NCBI GenBank assembly: GCA_004560045.1
Contig: SFWF01000012.1
Location: forward strand, 1 to 27,405
From: a bacterium
Lineage (GTDB): Bacteria > Bacillota > Clostridia > Oscillospirales > Acutalibacteraceae
Direction of reading: 5' to 3'
Length of the DNA: 27,405 bases
Below are positions 1-7,111 of the stretch, piece after piece. Position numbers and translations under genes: made by a program. Position 1 is the first letter of the stretch, and each line of letters starts with the position of its first letter. A model generated the notes under the pieces. It ran no database searches, was not told the origin of the DNA, and was given only the letters and a program-made list of their open reading frames with translations.

Positions 1-32
1 CCTCCCCTACAACTGCAACCGTAAAATTTTTT

Positions 33-77
33 TACAAAAACAAAGAGGAAATGTACCTAATCAGATACATTTCCTCT
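33..77 (-). terminator. Rho-independent terminator of the ABC exporter gene
   Basis: A perfect 12-bp inverted repeat (44-55 with 66-77, 10-nt loop) lies about 40 nt beyond the exporter stop codon. Read on the minus strand, the stem is followed by a T-rich tract (TTTGTTTTTG). The left 30 bases of the window show nothing else recognisable. Confidence 0.8.
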
Positions 78-117
78 AATTTTATCCCTAATCATAATTC
101 CCGTACGGGTGCTTTTT

Positions 118-1941
118 TTACGACTGCATCGTTTTATAGGTATAAAATTCGCCTTTTTTGGCCATAAGATCATCGTAGGTTCCATACTCGACGCATCTTC
201 CGTCACGCATAACTGCGATCTTGTCGGCGTTTCGTATGGTCGAAAGCCTGTGAGCTACGATAAAGGTGGTCTTATCCCTCGTCAGGTTGTTTATAGCACT
301 CTGAATTTCGGCCTCGCTGACCGTATCAAGGGCGCTGGTAGCCTCGTCGAAGATAATAACGTCGGGCTTTCTGATAATAGCTCGGGCGATAGAAATTCTC
401 TGCCGCTGACCGCCCGAAAGCTTGTCACCGTGCTCTCCGATAGAGGTATTAAGTCCGTCGGGAAGCTTGGCTATAACCTGTTTGAGGTTTGCCGCCTCGA
501 CCGCCGCCATAACCTCCTCGTCGCTAACGTTCGTGCGTCCGTAGGTGATGTTGTCGCGGATGGTTCCGCTGAAGAGGATCGTATTCTGCGGAACGACGGC
601 TATGTGCTTGCGGTAGGACTGAAGATCAAGGTCCTTCGAGTTCTTTCCGTCGATAAACATATCGCCCTCGGTAGGCCTGAAAAAGCCGATGGCCATATTT
701 ATTATGGTGGTCTTTCCCGAGCCCGATTCGCCGACCAGCGCTATGGTTTCGCCGGGATTTATCTTAAGATTAAGGTTATTAAGCACCATTCTGTCGTCGT
801 CGGCATAGTGGAAGCAGATGTTTCTGAATTCGTATTCACCGCGAAGAGTGGTCATCTTCTGCTTACCCTTATAGTCCTCAACGTCAAAGGAGGAAAGTAT
901 CTCGCCGATAGAATGAACGCTTTCGGTACCCTTGGTGATTATGGGAAGAAGGGCAACTATTCCCGAAACCTTGGCAACAAGGCTCGTAAAATAGGTCTGA
1001 TAAAGGGAGACGTCGCCGATCTCGATCTCGCCGTTTACCGCAAGAACTATGGAGCAAACGAGGCAGAGTACCTGAAAAACGTTGAATATTACCCAGCTTA
1101 CCGAGCCGAAAAGCGACTGGATCATATCGAGCTGATAGCCCCGCCTTGCAACATTGGTTACCTGACCCGTAAGCTTCTCAATCTCGTCGTTCTCTAAAGC
1201 GTGGGCGCGGGTAATGGGAACGAGCTCGACCATATCCATAACCTTGGAGGAGGTGCTTTCCATCTCCTGACGGAAAAGGTGGTTCTCTTTTCGCATACTC
1301 TTCTTAAAGGGTAGCATAGTAAGCACTGCAACGGGTATGGTAATAAGGAAGATTAAAAATACGATAATGTTTTTCGAAACAACCACCGCAATGGTTACCG
1401 ACATACTGAGAAGTACGTCGAGGACGGTGTTGAATATCTGTGAGGAAAGGGCCTCTACCGCCTCAACGTCGCGCATAACCTTCGACTGGATCTTACCCGA
1501 CTGCATTTCCTTATGAAAGGAGATCGAAAGCTGCTGCAGCTTGCGTATCATGGCGCCGCGAAGTCCTGCCTCAACGTTTCGTCTTGCAATACTGAAGTAT
1601 TTGACGTGAAGCATATGGAAGGGGATGTTCAGCATAAGCACGCCCACCGCAACCGCTACGTTAATAATTATCTGAGTGACGGTGTCTGCGGGCTGAGCCA
1701 CGGCAATATTTATAAGGTTTGCCGTAATTATCGGAAGCACCCAGGTCGGTGAGACCTTGATGGCGTAAAAGAGCGCCGAAAGAAGAAGCTTCCATTTATG
1801 AGTTCGGTAGAGCTTAAAAAGAATCTTGAAGGCACCGCTCTTTTTCTCGGTGTAGGTTTTTATAAAGTCGTTTTCCTCCCGAACTATTTCGGCATCGCTG
1901 AAATGTGAATGTTTCTCCTGTTGGTTACCTTTGTTCAACAT
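118..1941 (-). CDS. ABC exporter, fused permease and ATPase
   Basis: A 607-residue half-transporter that would work as a homo- or heterodimer in the cytoplasmic membrane, using ATP to export a lipid, peptide or drug; the substrate cannot be read from sequence. An N-terminal six-helix exporter membrane domain (about residues 50-340) is followed by an ATPase domain. Walker A GESGSGKT is at 405-412, the Q-loop at Gln452, the LSGGQ signature at 508-512, Walker B VIIFDEA at 528-534 and the switch His at 564. All ATPase motifs are intact. The ATG at 1941 is preferred because GGGGTGA lies five to six bases before it; an in-frame GTG at 1950 sits inside that site. It is a single-gene unit with its own promoter and terminator, divergent from murA. 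Length is normal for the MsbA/MdlB-like group. Confidence 0.93.
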   Translation of the reverse strand: MLNKGNQQEKHSHFSDAEIVREENDFIKTYTEKKSGAFKILFKLYRTHKWKLLLSALFYAIKVSPTWVLPIITANLINIAVAQPADTVTQIIINVAVAVGVLMLNIPFHMLHVKYFSIARRNVEAGLRGAMIRKLQQLSISFHKEMQSGKIQSKVMRDVEAVEALSSQIFNTVLDVLLSMSVTIAVVVSKNIIVFLIFLITIPVAVLTMLPFKKSMRKENHLFRQEMESTSSKVMDMVELVPITRAHALENDEIEKLTGQVTNVARRGYQLDMIQSLFGSVSWVIFNVFQVLCLVCSIVLAVNGEIEIGDVSLYQTYFTSLVAKVSGIVALLPIITKGTESVHSIGEILSSFDVEDYKGKQKMTTLRGEYEFRNICFHYADDDRMVLNNLNLKINPGETIALVGESGSGKTTIINMAIGFFRPTEGDMFIDGKNSKDLDLQSYRKHIAVVPQNTILFSGTIRDNITYGRTNVSDEEVMAAVEAANLKQVIAKLPDGLNTSIGEHGDKLSGGQRQRISIARAIIRKPDVIIFDEATSALDTVSEAEIQSAINNLTRDKTTFIVAHRLSTIRNADKIAVMRDGRCVEYGTYDDLMAKKGEFYTYKTMQS

Positions 1942-1980
1942 AAAAATCACCCCAAAAGGATAAATTTAGCATCCACCTAC

Positions 1981-2008
1981 ATTATATACTGAGAGGCAGA
2001 AAATGCAA
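1981..2008 (-). promoter_or_regulatory. Sigma-A promoter for the ABC exporter
   Basis: On the minus strand TTGCAT (2003-2008), a 16-nt spacer and a perfect TATAAT (1981-1986) sit about 40 nt upstream of the exporter ATG. Confidence 0.7.
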
Positions 2009-2041
2009 GACATTTATTTGAAAAAATCGAAAGTTTTTTGT

Positions 2042-2070
2042 TTGACATAAGGGCCCTGTTATAGTAAAAT
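2042..2070 (+). promoter_or_regulatory. Upstream murA promoter P1
   Basis: TTGACA (2042-2047), 17-nt spacer, TAAAAT (2065-2070). It shares the 11-mer TTGACATAAGG with the downstream promoter P2. Confidence 0.65.
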
Positions 2071-2115
2071 GTAACAGTTATGTTAATATGCAAAAACGGC
2101 CTTTTTAAAACTCTG

Positions 2116-2144
2116 TTGACATAAGGCCGAAATCGGTATATAAT
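2116..2144 (+). promoter_or_regulatory. Consensus murA promoter P2
   Basis: A perfect sigma-A promoter: TTGACA (2116-2121), 17-nt spacer, TATAAT (2139-2144). Transcription would start near 2151, leaving a leader of roughly 90 nt before the murA TTG codon. Confidence 0.85.
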
Positions 2145-2243
2145 ACAAGTTGTGGAATCTACTATATTGTGGTATTCTGCTTAGTTTTGTTCTTGGGCAT
2201 ACTAATTATGCTATCGCAAAATACTTATTAGGGAAGTGCCGTC

Positions 2244-3530
2244 TTGGATAAATTTATAGTAAACGGAGGAAACAGGCTGGTCGGACGCATCTGCGTAAGC
2301 GGTGCCAAAAACGCCGCGGTTGCGATTTTGCCTGCGGTCCTGCTTGCTGAATCTCCTTGCGTAATCGAAAACGTCCCCGATATTTCCGACGTTCACGGAA
2401 TACTTCGTGCCTTAAGCGGTCTCGGCTGTACCGTAACCCCTCTTTCCCGTACCTCCTTCGAGATCGATCCCCGCGGAGCGAATTCTTATATAGTAAATAA
2501 AGAAATGGCTAAGGGTATGCGTGCCTCGAGCTATTTTTTGGGAGCCCTTCTCGGAAGAACCCTCCGTGCCAAGGTTGCCCCTCCCGGAGGCTGTGCCATC
2601 GGCCTTCGCCCCATTGATCAGCACATCAAGGGCTTCGAAGCCTTAGGTGCCAAGGTCACTATCGAGTCGGGTATGGTCGTGGCCCGTGCCGAAAAGCTTA
2701 TGGGCGGCTCGGTCTACCTTGATATGGTCTCGGTAGGCGCTACGGTCAACATTATGATCGCCGCCGCAAGAGCCAAGGGTATGACGGTTATCGAAAATGC
2801 CGCGAGAGAGCCTCATATCGTCGACCTTGCCAACTTCCTTAACTCTATGGGCGCCGATATTATGGGCGCGGGAACCTCGGTTATAAAAATCCGCGGCGTT
2901 GAGCATCTGCACGGAACCTCCTACAGTATAATCCCCGATCAGATAGAAGCGGGAACCTATATGGTAGCCGCCGCCGCCACTAAGGGCGACGTCGTTATAA
3001 GCAACGTTATTCCCAAGCATCTCGAGTCGATAATCGCAAAGCTCAAAGAAGCGGGCGTCACGGTGGAGGAGGGCGACGAATTCGTAAGGGTCACTATGGA
3101 CAAGCGTCCCGGCCGTTGCAACGTCAAAACCATGCCACATCCCGGCTTCCCCACAGATATGCAGCCGCAGTTTGCGACCCTGCTTGCCATCGCCGACGGA
3201 ACCTCGATAGTGACCGAAAGCGTTTGGGAAAGCCGTTTCCGCTACGTGGAGCAGCTTACCTTTATGGGAGCCAATATTCAGGTCGACGGAAAATCGGCCA
3301 TAATTTCGGGTACCGAGCGTCTTAAGGCCGCCCCCGTAAAGGCCGACGATTTAAGAGCAGGAGCCGCTATGATAATTGCGGGACTTGTCGCCGAGGGTCA
3401 GACCGAAATAACCGATATCGAGTATATCGACCGCGGCTACGAGCAGGTCGTCGAAAAGCTTACCGCCGTCGGAGCCGATATAAAACGCGTATCCGACGAA
3501 AACCTCGGCTATTCTTTAAAAGCAAATTAA
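2244..3530 (+). CDS. murA: UDP-N-acetylglucosamine 1-carboxyvinyltransferase MurA
   Basis: Catalyses the first committed step of peptidoglycan synthesis in the cytoplasm, transferring enolpyruvate from PEP to UDP-GlcNAc. The 428-residue length is typical. The N-terminal SGAKNA (19-24) and the active-site loop GGCAIGLRP with Cys117, the residue modified by fosfomycin, are present. The C-terminal half repeats the EPSP-synthase inside-out barrel fold and includes FPTDMQPQ. The start is a TTG preceded by GGGAAG; no in-frame ATG near the conserved N-terminus competes. It is transcribed from tandem promoters and closed by a terminator. Clostridia often carry two MurA paralogues, and sequence alone does not say which this is. 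Confidence 0.96.
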   Translation: MDKFIVNGGNRLVGRICVSGAKNAAVAILPAVLLAESPCVIENVPDISDVHGILRALSGLGCTVTPLSRTSFEIDPRGANSYIVNKEMAKGMRASSYFLGALLGRTLRAKVAPPGGCAIGLRPIDQHIKGFEALGAKVTIESGMVVARAEKLMGGSVYLDMVSVGATVNIMIAAARAKGMTVIENAAREPHIVDLANFLNSMGADIMGAGTSVIKIRGVEHLHGTSYSIIPDQIEAGTYMVAAAATKGDVVISNVIPKHLESIIAKLKEAGVTVEEGDEFVRVTMDKRPGRCNVKTMPHPGFPTDMQPQFATLLAIADGTSIVTESVWESRFRYVEQLTFMGANIQVDGKSAIISGTERLKAAPVKADDLRAGAAMIIAGLVAEGQTEITDIEYIDRGYEQVVEKLTAVGADIKRVSDENLGYSLKAN

Positions 3531-3537
3531 AAATCTG

Positions 3538-3567
3538 CGGGAGGAATTTGCTCCTCCCGTTTCTTAT
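3538..3567 (+). terminator. Terminator after murA
   Basis: Stem CGGGAGGA (3538-3545) with TCCTCCCG (3552-3559), 6-nt loop, followed by a T-rich tail. It separates murA from the metallo-hydrolase gene 25 nt further on, which has no strong promoter I can see, so readthrough may matter. Confidence 0.75.
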
Positions 3568-3592
3568 TATATTAAACGTGTGAGGTGAGAAT

Positions 3593-4381
3593 ATGGCAAA
3601 GTTTTTTCCGATGTTTTCGGGAAGCGGCGGAAATTCGTCCTATATAGGCGACTCCGACGGAGGCGTCGTGGTCGATATCGGTGTTTCCTATAAGCGCTTT
3701 AAAACCGCCCTTACCTCTGCCGATATTCCCCTTGAAGCTATAAAGGCTGTCCTCATAACCCACGAGCATACCGATCACGTTAAGGGTCTTAAGGTCTTTC
3801 TTAAAAACAATCCCGTTCCTGTTATCGCCTCCCGCGAGACGGTCTATGCCCTGGAATTTGCGGGGATAATGACCTACGAGACTCCCCGTATCTATCTTGA
3901 GGGGGAGGACTACGAGCTGGACGGAATAAGACTTACCCGTTTTGCAACGAGTCACGACTGCGTCGGCTCAAGCGGCTACGTGATAGAGCTGAGCGGCGGA
4001 ACCAAGGTGGCCGTTTGTACCGACCTTGGTGTGATGACCGACTGCATTAAGGAAAAGCTTTGCGGCTGTGACCTTGTAATGCTGGAGTCTAATCACGACC
4101 CCGTTATGCTGAGACTCGGACCCTATCCCGCCGAGCTTAAGCTTCGCATCGCTTCGGATAAGGGTCATCTTCCCAATGCCGTCTGTGCCGAAACCATAGC
4201 GCATCTTTACGAAAAAGGAACCTGCCGTTTCGTGCTTGCTCATATTTCGAAGGAAAACAATACCCCCGAAAAGGCCGCCTCTGCCGCCCGTGCCGCCCTT
4301 ATGGATAAGGGTGCAAAGGAGGGCCGCGACTACATATTATATATAGCAGAGCCCGAGGGGAGTAAAATTATACCGTTATGA
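3593..4381 (+). CDS. MBL-fold metallo-hydrolase, WalJ/YycJ-like
   Basis: A 262-residue metallo-beta-lactamase-fold protein. The dinuclear metal motif HEHTDH is at 57-62, with further candidate ligands in ATSHDC (near 119) and VCTDLG. The N-terminus FSGSGGNSSYIG matches the small single-domain YycJ/WalJ nucleases, which are often found beside rlmH in Firmicutes. Its stop overlaps the rlmH start (ATGA at 4378-4381), indicating translational coupling. GTGAGGTGAGA precedes the ATG. In Bacillus the htrA protease gene lies between these two; here it is absent. Family members are proposed 5'-3' exonucleases linked to repair or cell-wall homeostasis; the exact substrate is unknown. Confidence 0.87.
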   Translation: MAKFFPMFSGSGGNSSYIGDSDGGVVVDIGVSYKRFKTALTSADIPLEAIKAVLITHEHTDHVKGLKVFLKNNPVPVIASRETVYALEFAGIMTYETPRIYLEGEDYELDGIRLTRFATSHDCVGSSGYVIELSGGTKVAVCTDLGVMTDCIKEKLCGCDLVMLESNHDPVMLRLGPYPAELKLRIASDKGHLPNAVCAETIAHLYEKGTCRFVLAHISKENNTPEKAASAARAALMDKGAKEGRDYILYIAEPEGSKIIPL

Positions 4382-4860
4382 TAAAGTTAAAGCTTATAAC
4401 CCTCGGAAAGCTTAAAGAAAAATATCTTCGCGAAGCGGCCGACGAATACGTCAAAAGGCTTTCGGCCTATGCCAAGACCGAAATAATCGAGCTTGAACCC
4501 GTAAAGCTGCCCGAATCTCCCTCCGACGCCGAGGTAGAACGGGCACTGTCGACCGAAGCCGAAATGATAAAGAAAAAACTTACCGACGGCGCCCTTATAA
4601 CCGCGATGTGTATCGAGGGAAGGCAGTTTTCAAGCGAGGAATTCAGCAAAAAGCTTACTACGTATATAAATGGCGGCAGAGGAGAGCTTGTATTTATAAT
4701 AGGAAGCTCCTTCGGGCTTCACGAAAGCATAAAGGCCCTTGCCGATATAAAGCTGTCCTTTTCGGCTATGACCTTTCCGCATCAGCTCTTCAGAATAATG
4801 CTGCTTGAGCAGGTCTACCGAAGCTTTAAAATAGCCGAAGGCTCCCGCTATCATAAATAA
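4378..4860 (+). CDS. rlmH: 23S rRNA pseudouridine-1915 N3-methyltransferase RlmH
   Basis: Methylates N3 of pseudouridine 1915 in helix 69 of 23S rRNA on assembled ribosomes, using S-adenosylmethionine. The 160 residues match the usual length of about 159. The SPOUT trefoil-knot region appears as LVFIIGSSFGL, followed by LSFSAMTFPHQLFR and a C-terminal tail ending GSRYHK, the family ending. The gene overlaps the metallo-hydrolase gene by four bases and probably shares its transcript. A hairpin ending in a T-run that also overlaps the rpmG promoter closes the unit. Confidence 0.95.
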   Translation: MIKLKLITLGKLKEKYLREAADEYVKRLSAYAKTEIIELEPVKLPESPSDAEVERALSTEAEMIKKKLTDGALITAMCIEGRQFSSEEFSKKLTTYINGGRGELVFIIGSSFGLHESIKALADIKLSFSAMTFPHQLFRIMLLEQVYRSFKIAEGSRYHK

Positions 4861-4884
4861 ATTTTAAAACTTCAAAAAAAATAC

Positions 4885-4913
4885 TTGACCGCAGAGGTAG
4901 GCTGTGCTATAAT
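4885..4913 (+). promoter_or_regulatory. Promoter of the rpmG-secE-nusG operon
   Basis: TTGACC (4885-4890), 17-nt spacer, TATAAT (4908-4913). Transcription should start near 4920, giving a leader of about 140 nt before rpmG. Confidence 0.83.
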
Positions 4914-4940
4914 TACACTACCTCTGTAGGTTCTTTTTTT
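4892..4940 (+). terminator. Hairpin terminator of rlmH embedded in the rpmG promoter
   Basis: CAGAGGTAG (4892-4900) and CTACCTCTG (4918-4926) are a perfect 9-bp inverted repeat with a 17-nt loop holding the -10 element, followed by TAGGTTC and a T-run. In a transcript reading through from rlmH this can form a terminator; in the rpmG transcript the left arm is absent. It could instead be a protein operator. Confidence 0.55.
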
Positions 4941-4961
4941 TTGCAAAGAACTTTTTCAAAG

Positions 4962-5029
4962 CGAAAACGGTATGTGTGCACGCCGTTTCGTTGAGGGAGG
5001 CTAAATAGGTTTCGGACAGGAACGAAACC
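4962..5029 (+). promoter_or_regulatory. Structured 5' leader of rpmG
   Basis: Two consecutive hairpins lie in the leader: CGAAAACGG (4962-4970) with CCGTTTCG (4983-4990, one bulged A), and GGTTTCG (5008-5014) with CGAAACC (5023-5029). The arms share the CGAAAC/GTTTCG motif, so alternative pairing is possible. I know no named leader family that matches. Confidence 0.4.
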
Positions 5030-5060
5030 GAAAATATTCCGTAAAACGGGAGGTGCCGTC

Positions 5061-5210
5061 ATGAGAGTAAAAATTACACTCGCCTGCACTGAGTGCAAGC
5101 AACGCAACTACAACACTATGAAAAACAAAAAGAACGATCCCGACAGACTTGAAATGAACAAGTACTGCAGATTCTGCAAGAAGCACACAGTTCACAAGGA
5201 AACAAAATAA
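5061..5210 (+). CDS. rpmG: 50S ribosomal protein L33
   Basis: A 49-residue zinc-ribbon ribosomal protein of the large subunit. Two CxxC pairs (Cys9/Cys12 and Cys36/Cys39) mark the zinc-binding (C+) form, as opposed to the Cys-free form induced in zinc starvation in some Firmicutes. The sequence begins MRVKITLACTEC and includes NKYCRFCKKHT, both diagnostic. The start follows GGGAGGTG. The gene is first in the transcript and sits 11 nt before secE, the standard rpmG-secE-nusG order. Confidence 0.96.
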   Translation: MRVKITLACTECKQRNYNTMKNKKNDPDRLEMNKYCRFCKKHTVHKETK

Positions 5211-5221
5211 GGAGGAATAAT

Positions 5222-5899
5222 ATGAAGGCAGTTAATAAGATCAGTCAGGTTTTAGCTGTGCTCTTTTCAGCAGCCGCAGTTATTTTCTTCTTCTTACCCT
5301 TCGCCACCGTCGCTTTCGGCGGAAAGGATTACACCTTCATCGGTGCTCAGTTCGCATTCGGAACCGGTATCGAAGGCATAAAGGACGCTCTGGCCAAATC
5401 GGGTCAGGTCCTGTTTTGTTTCATCCTTGCTCTGTTAACTCTTGTTTTCTCCGGACTTACCTTTAAGTTCAAGAAGATGAGATATTGGGCTCCCGGTGTG
5501 GGCCTCGCAGGTGCCGTATTTATGCTGGTTCGCGTTTTAAGAGGCGCAGGTCACTTCATCGACCACAGACCCTTAGAACCCGCTAAGATCAGCTACGAGC
5601 CCTTCGTATGGTTTACCGTCGCCGCCCTCTTTGCAGCAGTCGTTTTCGGTATTTGTCATCTCTTTATCGACGACCGCATTATGGTTAGCGAGGGAAAAGC
5701 AAAGCGCACTATTATTCAGCGCATTATTCATGCTCTCCGCGACTACAAGAGCGAAATTAAGAAGATCGTTTGGCCCGGTCCTCGCGATGTTGTTAAGAAC
5801 ACCCTTGTCGTTATCGCCGTATGCGTATTAGTCGGTATCTTCATCTGGCTCGTTGACTTTGGTCTTTCTTGGCTTATCCGCCTCGTTACAGGCGCTTAA
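5222..5899 (+). CDS. secE: SecE translocase subunit with long N-terminal membrane extension
   Basis: The C-terminal part (about residues 170-225) is a recognisable SecE: an amphipathic helix RDYKSEIKKIVWP (signature at 181-185) followed by one membrane helix (about 194-218), the part that clamps SecY in the Sec translocon. The unusual part is the first 170 or so residues, with four more predicted membrane segments near 9-31, 62-82, 89-105 and 127-148. Ordinary Gram-positive SecE is only about 60 residues with one helix. The ATG follows GGAGGAATAAT and the frame is open throughout with neighbour-like codon use, so this appears to be a true extension. Internal ATGs exist, but none has a convincing ribosome binding site just before the SecE core. 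nusG follows after 15 nt. Confidence 0.9.
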   Translation: MKAVNKISQVLAVLFSAAAVIFFFLPFATVAFGGKDYTFIGAQFAFGTGIEGIKDALAKSGQVLFCFILALLTLVFSGLTFKFKKMRYWAPGVGLAGAVFMLVRVLRGAGHFIDHRPLEPAKISYEPFVWFTVAALFAAVVFGICHLFIDDRIMVSEGKAKRTIIQRIIHALRDYKSEIKKIVWPGPRDVVKNTLVVIAVCVLVGIFIWLVDFGLSWLIRLVTGA

Positions 5900-5914
5900 T
5901 GCGGAGGGACCTAT

Positions 5915-6442
5915 ATGTCAGAAAGCAGTCAGGCAAAATGGTATGTCGTTCATACCTATTCAGGATACGAAAACAAGGTAGCAAGCGATCTTGAGATTAT
6001 GGTCGAGAACCGCAAAATGCAGGATCTCATTATAGACATCAAGATCCCTACCGAGACCGTCACCGAAATTAAGGAAGACAAGGTCAAAGAATACGAACGC
6101 AAGATTTTCCCCGGTTACGTACTCATAAAGATGATTGTTACCGACGATTCCTGGTATGTCGTGCGCAACATCCGCGGAGTTACCGGATTTGTAGGCCCCG
6201 GATCCAAGCCGGTGCCCCTTACCGACGCAGAGGTAGAAGCCCTCGGCGTTGAAAAGCACAGTGTTGAGGTCGGCTATAAGATCGGCGACCTTGTTAACAT
6301 TGTGGACGGACCCCTTAAGGATTTTCAGGGTACCGTTACCGCTGTCGATCTCGAAAACGGAAGCGTCAGCGTAAACATTTCGATGTTCGGAAGAGAAACC
6401 CCTGCCGAGCTCGAACTCGACCAGATCGCTCTGGCCGACTAA
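5915..6442 (+). CDS. nusG: Transcription termination/antitermination factor NusG
   Basis: Binds RNA polymerase to modulate pausing, termination and coupling to translation. The 175-residue protein has an N-terminal NGN domain (about 5-115; WYVVHTYSGYENKV, then FPGYVLIKM) and a C-terminal KOW domain (about 123-175; VNIVDGPLKDFQGTV). Length is standard. GGAGGGACC precedes the ATG. It is last in the rpmG-secE-nusG group; readthrough into rplK is possible because no strong terminator is visible after it. Confidence 0.97.
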   Translation: MSESSQAKWYVVHTYSGYENKVASDLEIMVENRKMQDLIIDIKIPTETVTEIKEDKVKEYERKIFPGYVLIKMIVTDDSWYVVRNIRGVTGFVGPGSKPVPLTDAEVEALGVEKHSVEVGYKIGDLVNIVDGPLKDFQGTVTAVDLENGSVSVNISMFGRETPAELELDQIALAD

Positions 6443-6490
6443 TATCAGCAAATACGCAGCTTGCTGCTTAATGCGTCAATAAAAGGCGCG

Positions 6491-6518
6491 TTGACCCTTG
6501 AAGCTCAAGGGGTATTAA
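6491..6518 (+). promoter_or_regulatory. Possible rplK promoter
   Basis: TTGACC (6491-6496), 16-nt spacer, TATTAA (6513-6518, four of six matches). A weak candidate that would start a separate rplK-rplA transcript; it overlaps the first leader hairpin. Confidence 0.35.
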
Positions 6519-6590
6519 AATCGCGGCAGTTTGCCGCCGACGCGAAAAGCGTCACGGTGGGAGGAACGGGTATACGACCGTTCCGCCAAG
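6495..6590 (+). promoter_or_regulatory. Structured leader between nusG and rplK
   Basis: The 190-nt gap after nusG holds four successive hairpins: CCCTTGA/TCAAGGG (6495-6511), GCGGCA/TGCCGC (6523-6537), GACGC/GCGTC (6539-6553) and GGAACGG/CCGTTCC (6563-6584). The last is flanked by TGGGA and CCAAG and begins with the same GTGGGAGGAA string found before rplA. No T-run follows, so it does not look like a terminator; ribosomal-protein binding is a plausible role. Confidence 0.45.
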
Positions 6591-6632
6591 TGAAAAAAAT
6601 CACTGTTACCACGAATAATGGAGGTGCAAACA

Positions 6633-7058
6633 ATGGCTCAAAAAATTATTGGTTACATTAAACTGCAGATTCCCGCTGGAAAAGCCACTCCGGCTCCCCC
6701 GGTAGGTCCTGCACTGGGACAGCACGGCGTCAACATCATGGCGTTCACTAAGGAATTCAACGAACGCACTAAGAATGACGCAGGTCTTATCATTCCGGTA
6801 GTTATTACCGTTTATGCAGACCACTCGTTCAGCTTCATCACCAAGACCCCCCCTGCAGCCGTCCTCATCAAGAAGGCTTGCGGCATTGAGAGCGGTTCAG
6901 GTGTTCCGAACAAGAACAAAGTTGCAAAGATCACCAGTGAGCAGGTTAAGAAGATTGCAGAGCAGAAAATGCCCGACCTTAACGCCGCAAGCGTAGAAGC
7001 CGCTATGTCTATGATAGCAGGTACCGCTCGCAGTATGGGTATCGAAGTAGTCGACTAA
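6633..7058 (+). CDS. rplK: 50S ribosomal protein L11
   Basis: Binds the GTPase-associated centre of 23S rRNA and supports elongation-factor function and the stringent response. The 141-residue length is the family norm. MAQKIIGYIKLQIPAGKATP leads into PPVGPALGQHGVNIM, the hallmark proline-rich linker between the N- and C-terminal domains. The ATG at 6633 follows GGAGGTG; the ATG at 6618 overlaps that site and is rejected. Confidence 0.97.
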   Translation: MAQKIIGYIKLQIPAGKATPAPPVGPALGQHGVNIMAFTKEFNERTKNDAGLIIPVVITVYADHSFSFITKTPPAAVLIKKACGIESGSGVPNKNKVAKITSEQVKKIAEQKMPDLNAASVEAAMSMIAGTARSMGIEVVD

Positions 7059-7066
7059 TCTCTCTC

Positions 7067-7093
7067 GTGGGAGGAAATTTCCGATTATACCAC
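7067..7093 (+). promoter_or_regulatory. L1-type mRNA hairpin between rplK and rplA
   Basis: An outer stem GTGG (7067-7070) with CCAC (7090-7093) encloses an inner GGAA/TTCC stem (7073-7082), leaving an asymmetric internal loop GA against GATTATA. A short stem with an asymmetric loop near rplA resembles the 23S/mRNA site recognised by L1 for feedback repression. Similarity is from memory of the motif, not an alignment. Confidence 0.45.
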
Positions 7094-7111
7094 TTATTGG
7101 GAGGTAAAACA

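Noticed and set aside
109..1197. Long plus-strand open frame opposite the ABC exporter
   Set aside because: Antisense shadow of a gene with every ABC motif intact; no ribosome binding site and no recognisable protein.
2208..2231. Seven-residue leader peptide before murA (MLSQNTY)
   Set aside because: No ribosome binding site, no regulatory codon run and no attenuator hairpin between it and murA.
6461..6661. Open frame in the nusG-rplK leader
   Set aside because: Runs through four hairpins and into rplK out of frame; no Shine-Dalgarno sequence.
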